Of a stretch of DNA of 64,000 nucleotides, positions 9,990 through 23,766 are shown one piece after another. The notes below the pieces were generated by a model. The model was not told the origin of the DNA, made no database searches, and worked only from the letters and a program-made list of their open reading frames with translations. How positions within the stretch are numbered: position 1 is the first letter of the stretch; every line of letters begins with the position of its first letter. Both the position numbers and the translations under genes were made by a program. Source of the stretch: Ustulina deusta (Eukaryota; Ascomycota; Sordariomycetes; Xylariales; Xylariaceae); contig JAJNNX010000037.1 in assembly GCA_023159155.1 (NCBI GenBank), positions 434,001 through 498,000 on the forward strand. Reading direction: 5' to 3'.

Positions 9990-11150
9990 TGTGGTTTTTT
10001 TAGGAGAGCTTATATCGAATGTATTCAAGATATAAGAAACAGAAGTCTCAAGTTACCCACCCTAACCAATGTTGTTTATTATATCTCGAAATAAAACCAT
10101 AGATAATATAGGTAACGTACCACATACTTAATATAGCACACCGGTCCCAGCCACCATGGAGTATATAAGCGATCCTACTAGATATCAATTTTAATGGGAC
10201 TTAAATTTATATTTATATCTATAAACTATTGGCTCGGCCGCTCTCATTCAACTATTGAAGTAACTAACGGCTTGTCTAAGTATCTCGCTCTCGTTCTTAT
10301 TGTGGATTATAACATTAAAAACTATATTGTCGAAAGGCTCGGCCTATTAGACATGAAAATCGTCTTAGCTTAAGTATTTTGAAGGCTCGTGTCATTGATA
10401 TCCAAGCTATTTCTTTACCGACATACTATATTTGAATTCAGTTATATAACCTAAATTTTTATAGAACTACTCGTTAGTACTATCCGAATCATGCCATAAC
10501 TATGTTTAGCCCGGAATAAGCAATATACTAAATAATTAGCGAATATATCTATAGTTTTATAAAATAAAGGTATTATCTTAGATTTATTTTATTTAGAGTA
10601 AATAAGCACCTTTTTATTTATTTAGTGTTTGTACGCTTAGAACTATTAATACATAGGCATGTTTTATACTAAAAATATTAATACTGCCTTAAAATTAATA
10701 TAATCTTTATAATACTAGGGTTTATATTTAATGTATTAAAATATGCTTTTATTTTAATAAATATAATAAATAAAACAAAAAAGTTAAAAAGTTTTTATAC
10801 GCTTAAATAAACAATTCTTAGAACTCTTAAATAGGAAATTTTTAGTAACCCCCTTTATATTTTTAGCTTTAGTTTATATTATATATATACGGCTATATAT
10901 AGCTATAAAAATAAACTTAGGAGTATATTTTAACCACTATACTTTAATTACTAATGTTATATAAGCTATAATACGGTATAAAACATAAGTAATTATTAAA
11001 CATTCGTTATATAAACTAAACTCTTTATTTTTTATATTATGTTTTATTATTTATTATATTTTTTTATAATATTGGTTTAAATCTTTATAAAATACTATTT
11101 AAAACTTTTTAATATTATAAAAACTTTTTTTTTAAGTTTTATTTTATAAT
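9990..11150. other. Transition zone into the A+T-rich block
   Basis: Composition drops in steps. Some mixed sequence remains to about 10450 (for example around 10130-10160 and 10230-10310), then nearly pure A/T follows. No gene or recognisable element end is seen before the E0 LTR at 11151. It could be single-copy DNA lightly hit by RIP leaking from the neighbouring repeats. Confidence 0.4.
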
Positions 11151-11354
11151 TATGAGGATTAGTTAAATAAAGCTTTTATAGCTAATTTATTAATATTATA
11201 AAAAAAATTTAAGCTAAAAAAAAAAAAAAAAAAAATTAAAGTTTATAAATATAGCTATAAAGCTATAAATTAATCTATATATTGTTTTTTTATTTTATTG
11301 CTATATAAGTTTAAAATCTTTATAAGTTTTACTAAAACTATACTAATTATTATA
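11151..11354 (-). repeat. E0 LTR (left, 3' LTR)
   Basis: Reverse complement of the E LTR. Its left end (TATGAGGATTAG) matches the complement of the consensus end CTAATCGTGATA, and its right end is CTATACTAATTATTATA. An A-tract at about 11217-11235 corresponds to the T-tract of plus-strand copies. Confidence 0.8.
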
Positions 11355-13023
11355 CTACTGTTTTAAAAAATTAAAAATTTAAATATAATTTTAATTTAAA
11401 GTTATTAATAATATTAAGTTTATATGATTTTTTTATAATATATTGCTTTATTATTATTTTTATAATTGTTTGTAAATTTATTAGCTATTATTATATATAT
11501 TTATTTTTATAGTTTAATAAAAAATCTAGAAGTTTTTTTATAAGTTTTATAAAATTAGTTAAGTTTAATTAATATATTTTTAAAATTTTAGGTTATATAT
11601 TAAATATTATTAATATTATAGCTTTTTATTTTTTTTATTTTTTTTTAATTATTTAATTTGTTTAATTTTAAATTTTGTTTTGCTATTAATATTTTTAATT
11701 AAAAATAATAACTAGATTTGCTAAAATAAAAAGTTATTGCTTATTTTTTATAATCAAGTAGTATAAAATAAGTTTTTTATTTTATAAAAATTAAACAAAT
11801 TAAAAATATAGCTAAATTTTTGTTTTTTTGAAATTTTAGAAAGTTTAATTAATTAAAAATCTAATTTAATAATTAATATTTATATTATAAAACTTCTTTT
11901 TTTAAAAAAAACATTATTTTTTATTTTAAAGTTTATTAAAAGTTTTTTTTGTTAGTTTATAGCTTATATTATTTTTTTATAAAAGTTATAATAAGTTTAT
12001 TAATATTTATTATTAAAAAGTTTTATATATGAATTTCTGTTATTATTTTTAGTAATAATATATTAATTAATAAGTACTATAAAAAATTATAAATAAAATT
12101 TAAAACAAAAAAATAAGTATTTTAGTTATTTTAGTATTTATTAATATAAAAATAAAGTTATTAATTTAATTTTTAATTAATTAATTTTATTATTTTTTAG
12201 GTTTAAAAGTAGTAAGTATTATTAAAATAATATTTAGTACTTATAAAATTATTAATTATTATTATAAATTTAAAAATAAATAGTTTTATATTATTTAATA
12301 TTTATATATTTAATATATTAAGAAATTTATATAAACTTTTATAATATTATATAGCTAGTAATTTTATAATATTTATTTTTTATTAAATAAAATTATAAAT
12401 AAATAGCTAAATTTATTTATAAATATTTATATATAATTATAATTTTATTAATTAAATAATATATTTTTATTATTTATTATTATATATTACTATATTATAA
12501 ATAATATAAATAATAAATAAAAAAAACTAAAAGTTTTATTTTATAATATTTTATTTATTTTATAATTATATTTTAAATAAAACTAATAATATTTTTATTT
12601 TAATATTTTAATTATTTTATATTAATTTTAATATATAATAATTAAAAATATATAAATTTTTTAAATTAAAGTAATATAAAAAGAAATTTTTTATTTAAAA
12701 TAATTTTAAATATATATAATTCTTTATTTTTATTTTTTAGTTCTTATAGCTAGTTTTTTTATTTAATTAAGGTTATTAAATTAGCTTTTTAAAAAATATT
12801 AAATAAAAAGTTTATAACTAATATAAAACTTAATATTTTATTAAAAAAAATTAATATTATTGTTTTTTTTTTGTTTTTTTAGTTTTTATTATAAAAAGTT
12901 TTATTATTTTTTTTTTCTAATTAATACTAAAAAATAATATTAAAATTTATTATGTTAATAAAATCTTTTTTTAAAAAAATATAATAAAGCTTAATAATTA
13001 ATTATTATAAAAAATTTAGTTTT

Positions 13024-13252
13024 TATAATAATTAGTATAGTCTTAGTAAAACCTATAAGAACTCTAGACCTATATAGCAATAAAATAAAAAATCTATATA
13101 TAAACTAACCTATCACTTTATAGCTATGTATATAAAATCTATATTTATTTATTTTATAAATTTTAACTTTTTTTTTTTTTTTTTTAGTTTAAAGTTTTAA
13201 TTTATAATAGTAATAAACTCGCTATAAAAACTTTGTTTAATTAATTATAATA
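13024..13252 (+). repeat. E2 5' LTR
   Basis: Starts TATAATAATTAGTATAG and ends TTAATTATAATA. The same internal leader follows it as follows the E1 5' LTR (from about 13253 and 15333), which identifies it as the 5' copy. Confidence 0.85.
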
Positions 13253-15101
13253 CTACTTTAAGCTTATTAATTATTTATTAATAAATATTTAATAAATATA
13301 TTTATTTTATTTTATTATAGTTAATAAAATATAAATAAATTTTTTTTTCAATTATATATTTTATAATATAACCTTAATTTTAATTATATATTAAAAAAAC
13401 GTTTAATCTTTATATTATTTAAAAATTAATAATTTATGAAAAATTTAATTTTAAATATTTTAATTTTATTTTTGGCTTTTAAATAATTAAAATAATTTTA
13501 GTTATTCAATATAGCTACCTTATTATTTCTAGATAATTTAAAAAAAATTTTTTATAGCAAACCAAAAATTTATATTAGACTTTTTTATAAATGCTTTAAG
13601 TAAACTAATATTTAAAAAAGAATTTAAAAAAATAAAATTTAAACTAGAATTAAAATAATTTAACATAAATAATATATCTAAAAATATATTAAAAAATCAA
13701 AATATAAAAAACTAATTTTAGTAAATTTATAAAAAATAAAACTTTATTTAATAACTAGGTTTATAAATTAGCAAAAAAACTAAATAAAAATATTATTATT
13801 TTTTAAACTAAAAAAAAATATTAAAAACTTTATAAAAATATATTTAAGCTTTATTAATAATTTATTATAATTTTAATTAAATAATTATTATTTATTTAAT
13901 ATTTTAAACTTATATATATAAAACTAATAAAAATATTAATAAATTTATTTTTATATTTAATAGTTTAGCTTAAAAATATTAATTATTTAAATTATAATAA
14001 AAATATAAATTATAAACCTATTTTTATATAAAGTTTTTATAAATTTAAATTTTTTTTATAAATTATTTATTAATAAAATTATTAATAATCTAAACTTATA
14101 AACTTAATTAAATAAAAATTTGTAATAAATTTAATTATTAATTTTTAATAAACTTTAAAAGTTTTGAAATATTTATTTTAAAATAATTAAAATAAGCTTT
14201 AATTATAAAAAAAAAAACTTATTAAAATAATAAAATCTATTTTATTTATAAAAAATATATATATATATATACTACTTAATTATTTTAATTAAAAGCTTAA
14301 AGTTTTAAGTATTTAATTAAAAAACAAATATATGTAACAAAAATAGCTTTAGTAGTTTATTTAATTTAAAAAATAAATAAAACTAATAAAAAATCTTTTA
14401 TTAGGTTTTTTATTTATTTTTAAAGTATTTATTTAATTATAAATTAATAATATTAAAATAAAAACTTTAGTTTTATATAATATTAGAACTTATATTTTTT
14501 TAATAATTAGTTATAAGTTTATATAATAAATAAAATAATAATTAAAAATAAAATAATTTGTTTAGTTAAATTTTAAAAAGTTTATAATTATTAAAATAAA
14601 ATCATTAATAAAATTTTTAAATATTTAATATATATAATAAAAATTAATAATTAATAATTTAAAAATTAAATATTTAAATAAAAATTTAAAAATAATGATT
14701 AATTTAGCTAAATAATTTATTTTTATTAGTTTAATTTTTATTAATAATTATTTTAAGTATAACTAAAACTAAAAAAATATAAAAAAAACTTAGGATATTT
14801 AAACCTAAAATAAAAAAAGTTTATATAATAATTTAAAAAAAAAAAAAAAAACTAGACTACTATTAAAAAAATTATATAAAACTTTTAAAATTATTTTTAT
14901 AAAAATAAATAAAAACAAATAGCTAAAAAAACTTTTAAAAAGCTTATTATAATTAAATTTATAATAATTAAAAATAATTATATTAAACTATTTAAAAAAA
15001 ACTTAAAAATAATTAATATTTTATAAAAAAAATAAACTTAGATTAACTAAATAGTACTATAAAAGATTTTTAAAAAAATCTTTTTAAAATTTTATTATTA
15101 T

Positions 15102-15332
15102 TATAATAGTTAGTATAGTTTTGGCAAGACCTGCAAGGACTCCAGACCTATATAGCAATAAAATAGGAAGTTTATATATAGACTAACCTGATTTTGCAGC
15201 TATACATATAGAGTCTATTTCTATTTACTCTATAAACTCTAACTTTTTTTCTTTTTTTTTTTTTTAGCTTAAAATCTTTGTTTATAGTATTAATAAACTA
15301 GCTATAAAAACTTTACTTAACTAATTATAATA
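15102..15332 (+). repeat. E1 5' LTR
   Basis: Begins TATAATAGTTAGTATAG, contains a T-rich tract at about 15243-15266, and ends CTAATTATAATA. It matches the 3' LTR base for base apart from C/T and G/A changes and small T-tract differences. The end dinucleotides TA...TA are what RIP makes from canonical TG...CA. Confidence 0.88.
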
Positions 15333-17919
15333 TTACTTTAAGTTTACTAATTATTTATTAATAAGCGTTTAATAAATATATATTTTTTATTTTGTTATAA
15401 TTAGCAAAATATAAATAAAATTTTTTTTTTAATTATATATTTAATATAAAAAATTATATATTTTATAATATAAATCTAATTTTAATATAATTTTAATAAA
15501 ATTTTTAACTTTTATACTATTTAAAAACTAATAACTTATAAAAAACCTAATTTTAAATATTTTTATTTTATTTTTAGTTTTTAAACAATTAAAACAATTC
15601 TAGCTTTTAAGTATAGCTAGCTTTTTACTATTAAATAATTTTAAAAATTTTTTTAATAAAAAAAAAAAAAAATTTAAGTATTAGATTTTTTTACAAACGT
15701 TTTAAGCGAACTAATATTTAAAAAAAATTTAAAAAAAATAAAAAATTAAAACTTAAAAAAACAAAATTTAAACTAGAACTAAAACTATTTAAAATAAATA
15801 ATATATTTAGAAATATAGTACTAAATATTATAGCTATATAAGTTTATAATTTTATATTAGTTCTAATAGAACTTTTTTAATAAATAAAAAAAATAAAGCG
15901 CTAATTTTTTAATATATTTATTTTAGTATTTTTAAAAAATAATTATAATTTAATAATAAAAAATATATTTAAAAATATTAATTTTAAACTTTTTAGTTTT
16001 GCTGTTCTATTTGCTTTTTGTTTTATTAGTTTATTTTTTAGCATTTTAAACTTTATTTATACTAAAAAAGCTAAAATATAAAAAACTAATCTTAGTAAAT
16101 TTATAAAAAATAAAACTTTATTTAATAATTAGGTTTATAAACTAATAAAAAAGCTAAATAAAAATATTATTATGTTCTAAACTAAAAATAATTAATTTTA
16201 GTATATTATAAACTAATTAAAAAAATATATTAAAAAATTAATAAAAATATGCTTTTATTTAATTAAAAAATTATTTAATAATATTACTAAAATAATTTAA
16301 GTTTTATTAATAGTTTATTATAATTTTAACTAAATAATTATAGCTTATAAAATATTTTAAATCTATATATATAAAGCTAATAAAAATATTAATAAGTTTA
16401 TTTTTATATTTAATAGTTTAGTTTAAAAATATTAATTAGCTAAATTATAATAAAAATATAAATTATAAAATTATTTTTATATAAACTTAAAAAAAAACTT
16501 ATATAAAACTTTTATAAATTTAAATATTTTTTATAAGTTATTTATTAATAAAATTATTAAATTAATATATAATATTAAATAAGCTTATAAAAATTATTAA
16601 TAAATTAAGCTTATTAGTTTAATTAAATAAAAATCTAACTTAAATAATTAAAATTTTAGTAAACTAGCTTATTAATTTTTAGTTAATTTTAAAAGTTTTA
16701 AAATATTTATTTTAAAATAGTTAAAATAAATATTAATTATAAAAAAAAAAAAAACTTATTAAAATAATAAGACCTGTTTTATTTATAATAAAAAAAAATA
16801 TATTAATTAATTATTTTAACTAAAAGTTTAAAGTTTTAGATATTTAACTAGTAAAAAAAAGCCTTAATAAAAATAGCTTTAATAGTTTATCTAACTTAAA
16901 AAATAAATAGAACTAATAAAAGTTTTTTTATTAGTTTTTTTATTTATTTTAGCTAAAATATATAGCTAAAATAAATTAATTATTTTTAAAATATTTATTT
17001 AATTATAAATTAATAGTATTAAAATAAAAACTTTAGTTTTATATAATATTAGAGCTTATATTTTTTTAATAATTAGCTATAAGTTTATATAACAAATTAA
17101 GCAATAATTAAAAATAGAAATAGTTCGGTTAGCTAAATTTTAAAAACTTTGCGATTACTAAAGTAAAGTAGTTAGCAAAGTCTATAAATATTTAATATAT
17201 ATTATAAAAATTAATAGTTAATAATTTAAAGACTAAATGTTCTAAATTATTAATTTTAGCTATAATATTATTATTAGTATTAAATAATTAATAAAATAAA
17301 ATATTTTAATAAAAACTTAAAAATAATAATTAATCTAGCTAAATAATTTATTTTTATTAGTTTAATTTTTATTAATAATTATAGTTAAGTTTTTTAATTA
17401 TAAATAATAAAATATAGACCTAGAAATATAAAAAAATTTAGATTAATATAATTAAGCGTTAAAAAAATATTATTAAATATTAAAATAATTATTTTAAAAA
17501 TAACTAAAATTAAAAAAATAAAAAAAAGATTTAGGACTTTTAAACCTAAAATAAAAAAGGTTTATATAGTAATTCCTAAAAAAAAAAAAAAGTAAGCTAC
17601 TATTAAAAAAATTATATTAAATTTTTAGAATTATTTTTATTAAAATAAAAAAAAACAACTAGCTAAAAAAATTCTAAAAGAACTTATTATAATTAAATTT
17701 ATAATAACTAAAAATAATTATACTAAACTATTTAAAAAAGATTTAAAAATAATTAATACTTTATAAAAAAAATAAACTTAAATTAACTAAATAGTACTAT
17801 AAAAAACTTTTAATAATAAACCGATTTTATTTCTAAAAAAAAAATTTTTTTAATATATAAAGTTAATATAAAACTTTTTATTTTTTTAGTTATTATATCT
17901 AAAAAAGTTTTTTTTAAAA

Positions 17920-18500
17920 AAAGAATTTAAAACTTTGCTATTATTATAACTAAAGTTTAATATAATATTAGAACTTAATAATAAAAAACATACTTTTAGC
18001 TTTTATTAATATTATATATTTATATAGTTTATTTTATTTAAAAAGAATTTTATAAATAAACTACTAGCTATAAATTTTATTAAATAAAATATAAATTTAA
18101 ACGTTACTTTTGTTTTATTTATATTTAAACTTAAGTTAATTAAACATAAATTTATAATTAATTATTAATAAAAAAATATATATTTAAAAAATTAAATTAT
18201 ATTAGTTTTAAATATTAGTAATACTATATTTAATTATTATAATATTACTTAATTTATTAAATTAAATATTATTAAAGCTTTTTATTAATTATTATTAATT
18301 ATAAAATTATATTATTTTATTTTTTTTTAAACTTATAAAGAAATATTTTAATAAAAAGGTTTTATTTTTTAGTTTAAAAATAAAACCTGCTTAGTAACAA
18401 GCTTTTATTAATATATAAATCTAAAAACTTTTAAATAAGTTTATAAATATTTATACAAATAATATTTTAATTTATTTTAAAACTAAAAAATAGTATTAAA
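17920..18500 (+). pseudogene. Eroded reverse-transcriptase segment of E1
   Basis: In the plus-strand translation, ignoring stops, I can follow a decayed match to the start of a Ty3/Gypsy reverse transcriptase. An Ile/Leu-Glu-Leu stretch near 17970 is followed by a region with the spacing of the FIRPSxSPxxAPVLFV block near 18065-18120, and then an eroded DYRxLN-like box near 18150. Expected Gln and Trp codons appear as TAA/TAG, as RIP predicts. This is by-eye homology, not an alignment. Confidence 0.45.
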
Positions 18501-20615
18501 CCTATTATAAAAAAATAATCTATTGCTTATATTAAGCTAGATATTAAAAAAATATTAAAAAGTTTTGTTTTAATATATTTATTATTCATTATTTAAAAAT
18601 AGTTATAAAAGCTAAAATAAAAATTAGAATTAACCTTGCTAAAATCTAAGCAATTTTAAATTAAAACTTTAATAATTTTAAAAATACTAAATTAATCCGG
18701 TTGTTTTTTAGGCTTTATAATTATATTTATATATTTATTTACTATACTAGTAAAATTGCTACCTTTTTAAATTAATTATTAAAAAAAATAAACTATTTAT
18801 AATAGGATTAAAATAAAAATAAGCTTTTAAATATATAAAACTACTAGCTTATAAAATATTTGTTTTAGTTTTTTTTAAGCTTAGCTAACTAATATAAATA
18901 AAAATAAATATTTTATATAATATAATAAAAAAAATTATTTAGTAATAATAAAGAAATATAACTTAAAAACTTATAAAATATTTTTTTAAAATAATAATAT
19001 TAACTAAATAAACTTACCTAATTTAAGACTATAAATTTTTAGTAATAATATAAACTTTGAAATATTACTACTTAAAGCTTTTTAAAACTAAGTTTTTTAT
19101 AATTAAAACTAAAAAAACTAAAAAATAAATAATAGTATTAGTCCTACTTAATAAAATATTAAATCTTATATTAATTATAGAGCTTTTATTTAATACTTTC
19201 TAAAAAGCCAACCTAATAGATCTAATTAAATAAAAAAACTAATTATAAGAGCTAAAAAATAAAAATAAAAAGCTATATATATTTAAAGTTATTTTAAATA
19301 AAAAAAAATTTTTTTATATAGCTTTAATTCAAAAAGCTTATATATTTTTAATTATTATATACTAAAATTAATACAAAACAATCAAAATATTAAAACAAAA
19401 ATATTATTAGTTTTACTTAAAATATAATTATAAATAATATATATATAATTATTATAACTATATATAAGTGTTTCTAAATAAGTTTACCTGTCTAATTGTA
19501 ATTTTACTTAATAAAAAGATAAATATTATAAAGTTGCTAACTATATAATATTATAAAAGTTTATATAAATTTTTTAGTATACTAAATATATAAATATTAA
19601 ATAATATAAAACTATTTATTTTTAAGTTTATAGTAATAATTAATAGTTTTATAAGTATTAAGTATTATTTTAGTAATATTTATTATTTTTAAACTTAAAA
19701 AATAATAGAATTAATTAATTAAAAACTAGATTAATAATTCTATTTTTATATTAATAAATATTAAAATAATTAAAATATTTATTTTTTTGTTTTAGATTTT
19801 ATATATGATTTTTTATAATATTTATTAATTAATATATTATTACTAAAAGTAGTAATAAAAATAAAAATATAAAACTTTTTAATAGTAAATATTAATAAAA
19901 CTATTATAAATTTTAATACTAAGCAATAAACGTTTAAACTAGTTTGCTAAACTTAAAATATTTAAAAAATAATATATAATATAGTAACTTTTATATAAAA
20001 ATAATATAAGCTATAAGCTAATAAAAAAAATATTTAATAGATTTTAAAATAAAAAATAAAATCTTTTTAAAAAAAACAAAGGTTTTATAATATAAGTACT
20101 AATTATTAGATTAGATTTTTAATTAATTAGATCTTTTAAAATTTTAAAAAAATAAAAATTTAGTTTTATTTTTGATTTGTTTAATTTTTATAAAATAAAA
20201 AACTTATTTTATACTAACTAATTATAAAAAATAAGCAATAATTTTTTATTTTAATAAATTTAATTATTATTTTTAGTTAAAAATATTAATAGCAAAATAA
20301 AATTTAAAATTAAATAAATTAAACAATTAAAAATATATAAAAAAAGCAAAAAATTATAATACTAAATTATTTAAAAAAGTTATAATTTTAATAATATTTA
20401 ATATCTAGCTTAAAACTTTAAAAATATATTAATTAAACTTAATTAATTTTATAAAATTTATAAAAATAAATATATATAATAATAGTTAATACGTTAATAA
20501 GTAATTATAAAAATAATAATAAAGTAATATAATATAAAAAGATTATATAAATTTAATATTATTAGTAATTTTGAATTAAAATTATATTTAAATTTTTAGT
20601 TTTAAAAAAAAGTAA

Positions 20616-20846
20616 TATAACAGTTAGTATAGTTTTAGCAAGACTTGCAAGAATTCTAGACCTATATAGCAATAAAATAGGAAGTTTGCGTATAGATTAA
20701 CCTGATTTTGCAGCTATATATATGGAGTTTATTTCTACTTACCTTATAAACTCTGATTTTTTTTTTTTTTTTTTTTTTTAGCTTAAAATCTTTGTTTATA
20801 GTATTAATAAACTAGCTATAGAAGTTTTACTTGATTGATCGTGATA
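20616..20846 (+). repeat. E1 3' LTR
   Basis: Begins TATAACAGTTAGTATAG, ends TTGATTGATCGTGATA, and is followed by the TSD ATTAT. It is preceded by an A-rich tract (20603-20612) that could be the remnant of the polypurine tract. Confidence 0.88.
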
Positions 20847-23542
20847 ATTATTATAACTAAAATTTAATGTAGTACTAGAACTTAATAGTAAAAAATATGC
20901 TTTAAAGCTTTATTAATATTAAATATTTATATAATTTATTTTATTTAAAAAAAAGTTTATAAATAAGCTATTAGTTATAAATTTTATTAAATAAAATATA
21001 AATTTATAATTAATTATTATTAAAAAATATATATATTTAAAAAATAAAATTATATTAGTTTTAAATATTAATAGTATTATATTTAATTATTATACTATTA
21101 TTTATTTTATAAAATTAAATATTATTAAAGTTTTTTATTAATTATTATTAATTTTAAAATTATTTTATTTTATTTTTTTTAAACTTATAAAAAAATATTT
21201 TAATAAAAAGTTTTATTATTTAGTTTAAAAATTAAACTTTTATTAATATATAAATTAAAAATTTTTTAAATAAATTTATAAATATTTATATAAAGAATAT
21301 TTTAATTTATTTTAAAACTAAAAAATAATACTATACTTATTATAAAAAAAAGATTTATTACTTATATTAAGCTAAATATTAAAAAAATATTAAAAGATTT
21401 TGTTTTAATATATTTATTATTAATTATTTAAAAATACTTATAAAAACTAAAATTAAAATTAAAATTAACTTTATTAAAGTTTAAATAATTTTAAAAGTAC
21501 TAAATTAATTTAGTTATTTTTTAAGCTTTATAATTATGTTTATATTTTTATTTATTATATTAATAAAATAGCTATTTTTTAAATTAATTATTAAAGAAAA
21601 TAAATTATTTATAATTAGATAAAAACAAAAATGAGCTTTTAAATATATAAAACTATTAATATATAAAACGTTTATTTTAGTTTTTTTTAAACCTATCTAA
21701 CTAAGATAAATAAAAATAAATATTTTATATAATATAAAAAAAAATATAACTTAAAAGTTTATACAATATTTTTTTAAAACAATAATACTAATTAAGCAAA
21801 CTTATTTAATTTAAAACTATAAATTTTTAATAATAATATAAACTTTAAAATATTATTATTTTAAGCTTTTTAAAACTAAGTTTTTTATAATAATTAATTA
21901 TTAAGTTTTATTATATTTTTTTAAATAAATAGATTTTATTAATATAATAAGTCTTCTAAGCTAACTTTTTATTAAACTTTAATATTATTTTTTAGTACTA
22001 ATTAAAATAAAAAAATAATAAAGTTTTTTATAATAAAAGCTAAAAAAACCAAAAAAAAACAATAGTATTAGTTTTTTTTCATAAAATATTAGGTCTTATA
22101 TTAACTATAGAGTTTTTATTTAATATTTTTTAAATAGCTAATTTAATAAATCTAATTAAAAGAAAAAACTAGGTGTAAAAACTAAAAAATAAAAATAAAA
22201 AGCTATATATATATTAAAAATTATTTTAAATAGGATTATTTTTTTTTATATAGCTTTAATTCGAAAAATTTATATATTTTTAATTATTATATACTAAAAT
22301 TAATATAAAATGATTAAAACATTAAAACAAAAATGTTACTAATTTTATTTAAAATATAATTATTATAACTATAAAAAAAAATATTATAAAATAAAACTTT
22401 TAGCTTTTTTTATTTATTACTTATATTAATTAAAATATAACAATATATAATAACAAATAAGAAAAATATATTATTTAATTAATAAAATTATAACTATATA
22501 TAAATATTTATAAATAAGTTTAATTATAACTTTATTTAATAAAAAATAAATATGATAAAATTATTAACTATTTAATATTATAAAAATTTATAAAAACTTT
22601 TTAATATATTAAATATATAAATATTAAACAATATAAGGTTATTTATTTTTATATTTATAATAATAATTAATAGTTTTATAAATATTAAATACTATTTTAG
22701 TAATATTTATTATTTTTAAGCCTTAAAAATAATAAAATTAATTAATTAAAAATTAAATTAATAATTTTAATTTTATAGTAATAAATATTAAAATAATTGA
22801 AATATTTATTTTTTTCCTTTAAACTTTATATATAATTTTTTATAATATTTGTTAATTAATATATAAAACTTTTTAATATTAAATAATAAGTATTTAAATT
22901 AATTTGTTAAATTTAAAATATTTAAAAAATAATATATAATATAGCAATTTTTATATAAAAATAATATAAGCTATAAGCTAATAAAAAAATATTTAATAAA
23001 CTTTAAAAAAAATAAAAAAAAATTAAAAGTTTTATAATATTAGTATTAATTATTAGATTAGATTTTTAATTAATTATATTTTTAAAATTTTTTAAAAAAC
23101 AAAAATTTAGCTATATTTTTAATTTGTTTAAGTTTTATGAAACAAAAAACCTGTTTTATATTAACTAATTATAAAAGATAAGTAATAACTTTTTATTTTA
23201 GCAAATCTAGTTACTATTTTTAACTAAAAATAATAATAATAAAACAAAATTTAAAATTAAGTAAATTAAATAATTAAAAATATATAAAAAAAATCAAAAA
23301 CGATAATACTAAATTATTTTAAAAAGTTATAATTTTAATAATATTTAATATATAATTTCAAATTTTAAAAATATATTAATTAAGTTTAACTATTTTTATA
23401 AAACTATAAAAATAAATATATATAATAATAGTTAATAAATTTATAAATAATTATAAAACTAATAATAAAGCAATATAAACTTAATATTATTAGTAATTTT
23501 AAGTTAAAACTATATCTAAACTTTTAGTTTTTAAAAAAGTAA

Positions 23543-23766
23543 TATAATAATTAATATAGTTTTAGTAAAACTTATATAAATTTTAGACCTATATAGTAAT
23601 AAAATAGAAAGTTTATATATGGACTAACTTATAACTTTATAGCTATATATATAAAATTTATATCTATCTACTTTATAAACTCTGATTTTTTTTTTTTTTA
23701 GCTTAAAGTCTTTGTTTATAGTATTAATAAACTAGCTATGAAAGCTTTATTTAACTAATCGTAATA
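23543..23766 (+). repeat. E2 3' LTR
   Basis: Begins TATAATAATTAATATAG and ends CTAATCGTAATA, followed by the TSD GTTTT. It is preceded by the same internal 3' end as E1. It is more eroded than the E1 LTRs in its first half. Confidence 0.85.

Larger units (their letters stand above)
15102..20846 (+). mobile_element. E1: complete Ty3/Gypsy-like element inserted in E2
   Basis: 5,745 bp with two 231-bp LTRs (15102-15332 and 20616-20846) and the TSD ATTAT on both sides (15097-15101 and 20847-20851). It is the best-preserved copy of family E: its LTRs keep GC-bearing stretches such as GCAAGACCTGCAAGGACTCC in the 5' copy. It is the youngest member of the triple nest by position. The interior still shows an eroded reverse-transcriptase region but no usable reading frame. 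Confidence 0.9.
13024..23766 (+). mobile_element. E2: Ty3/Gypsy-like element inserted in E0
   Basis: LTRs are at 13024-13252 and 23543-23766. The TSD GTTTT (13019-13023 and 23767-23771) interrupts E0 sequence that is continuous in the related E3 copy near 54588-54640, which shows the empty site. E2 itself is split by E1; its own parts are 13024-15101 and 20852-23766, about 5 kb. It is non-coding now. Confidence 0.88.
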
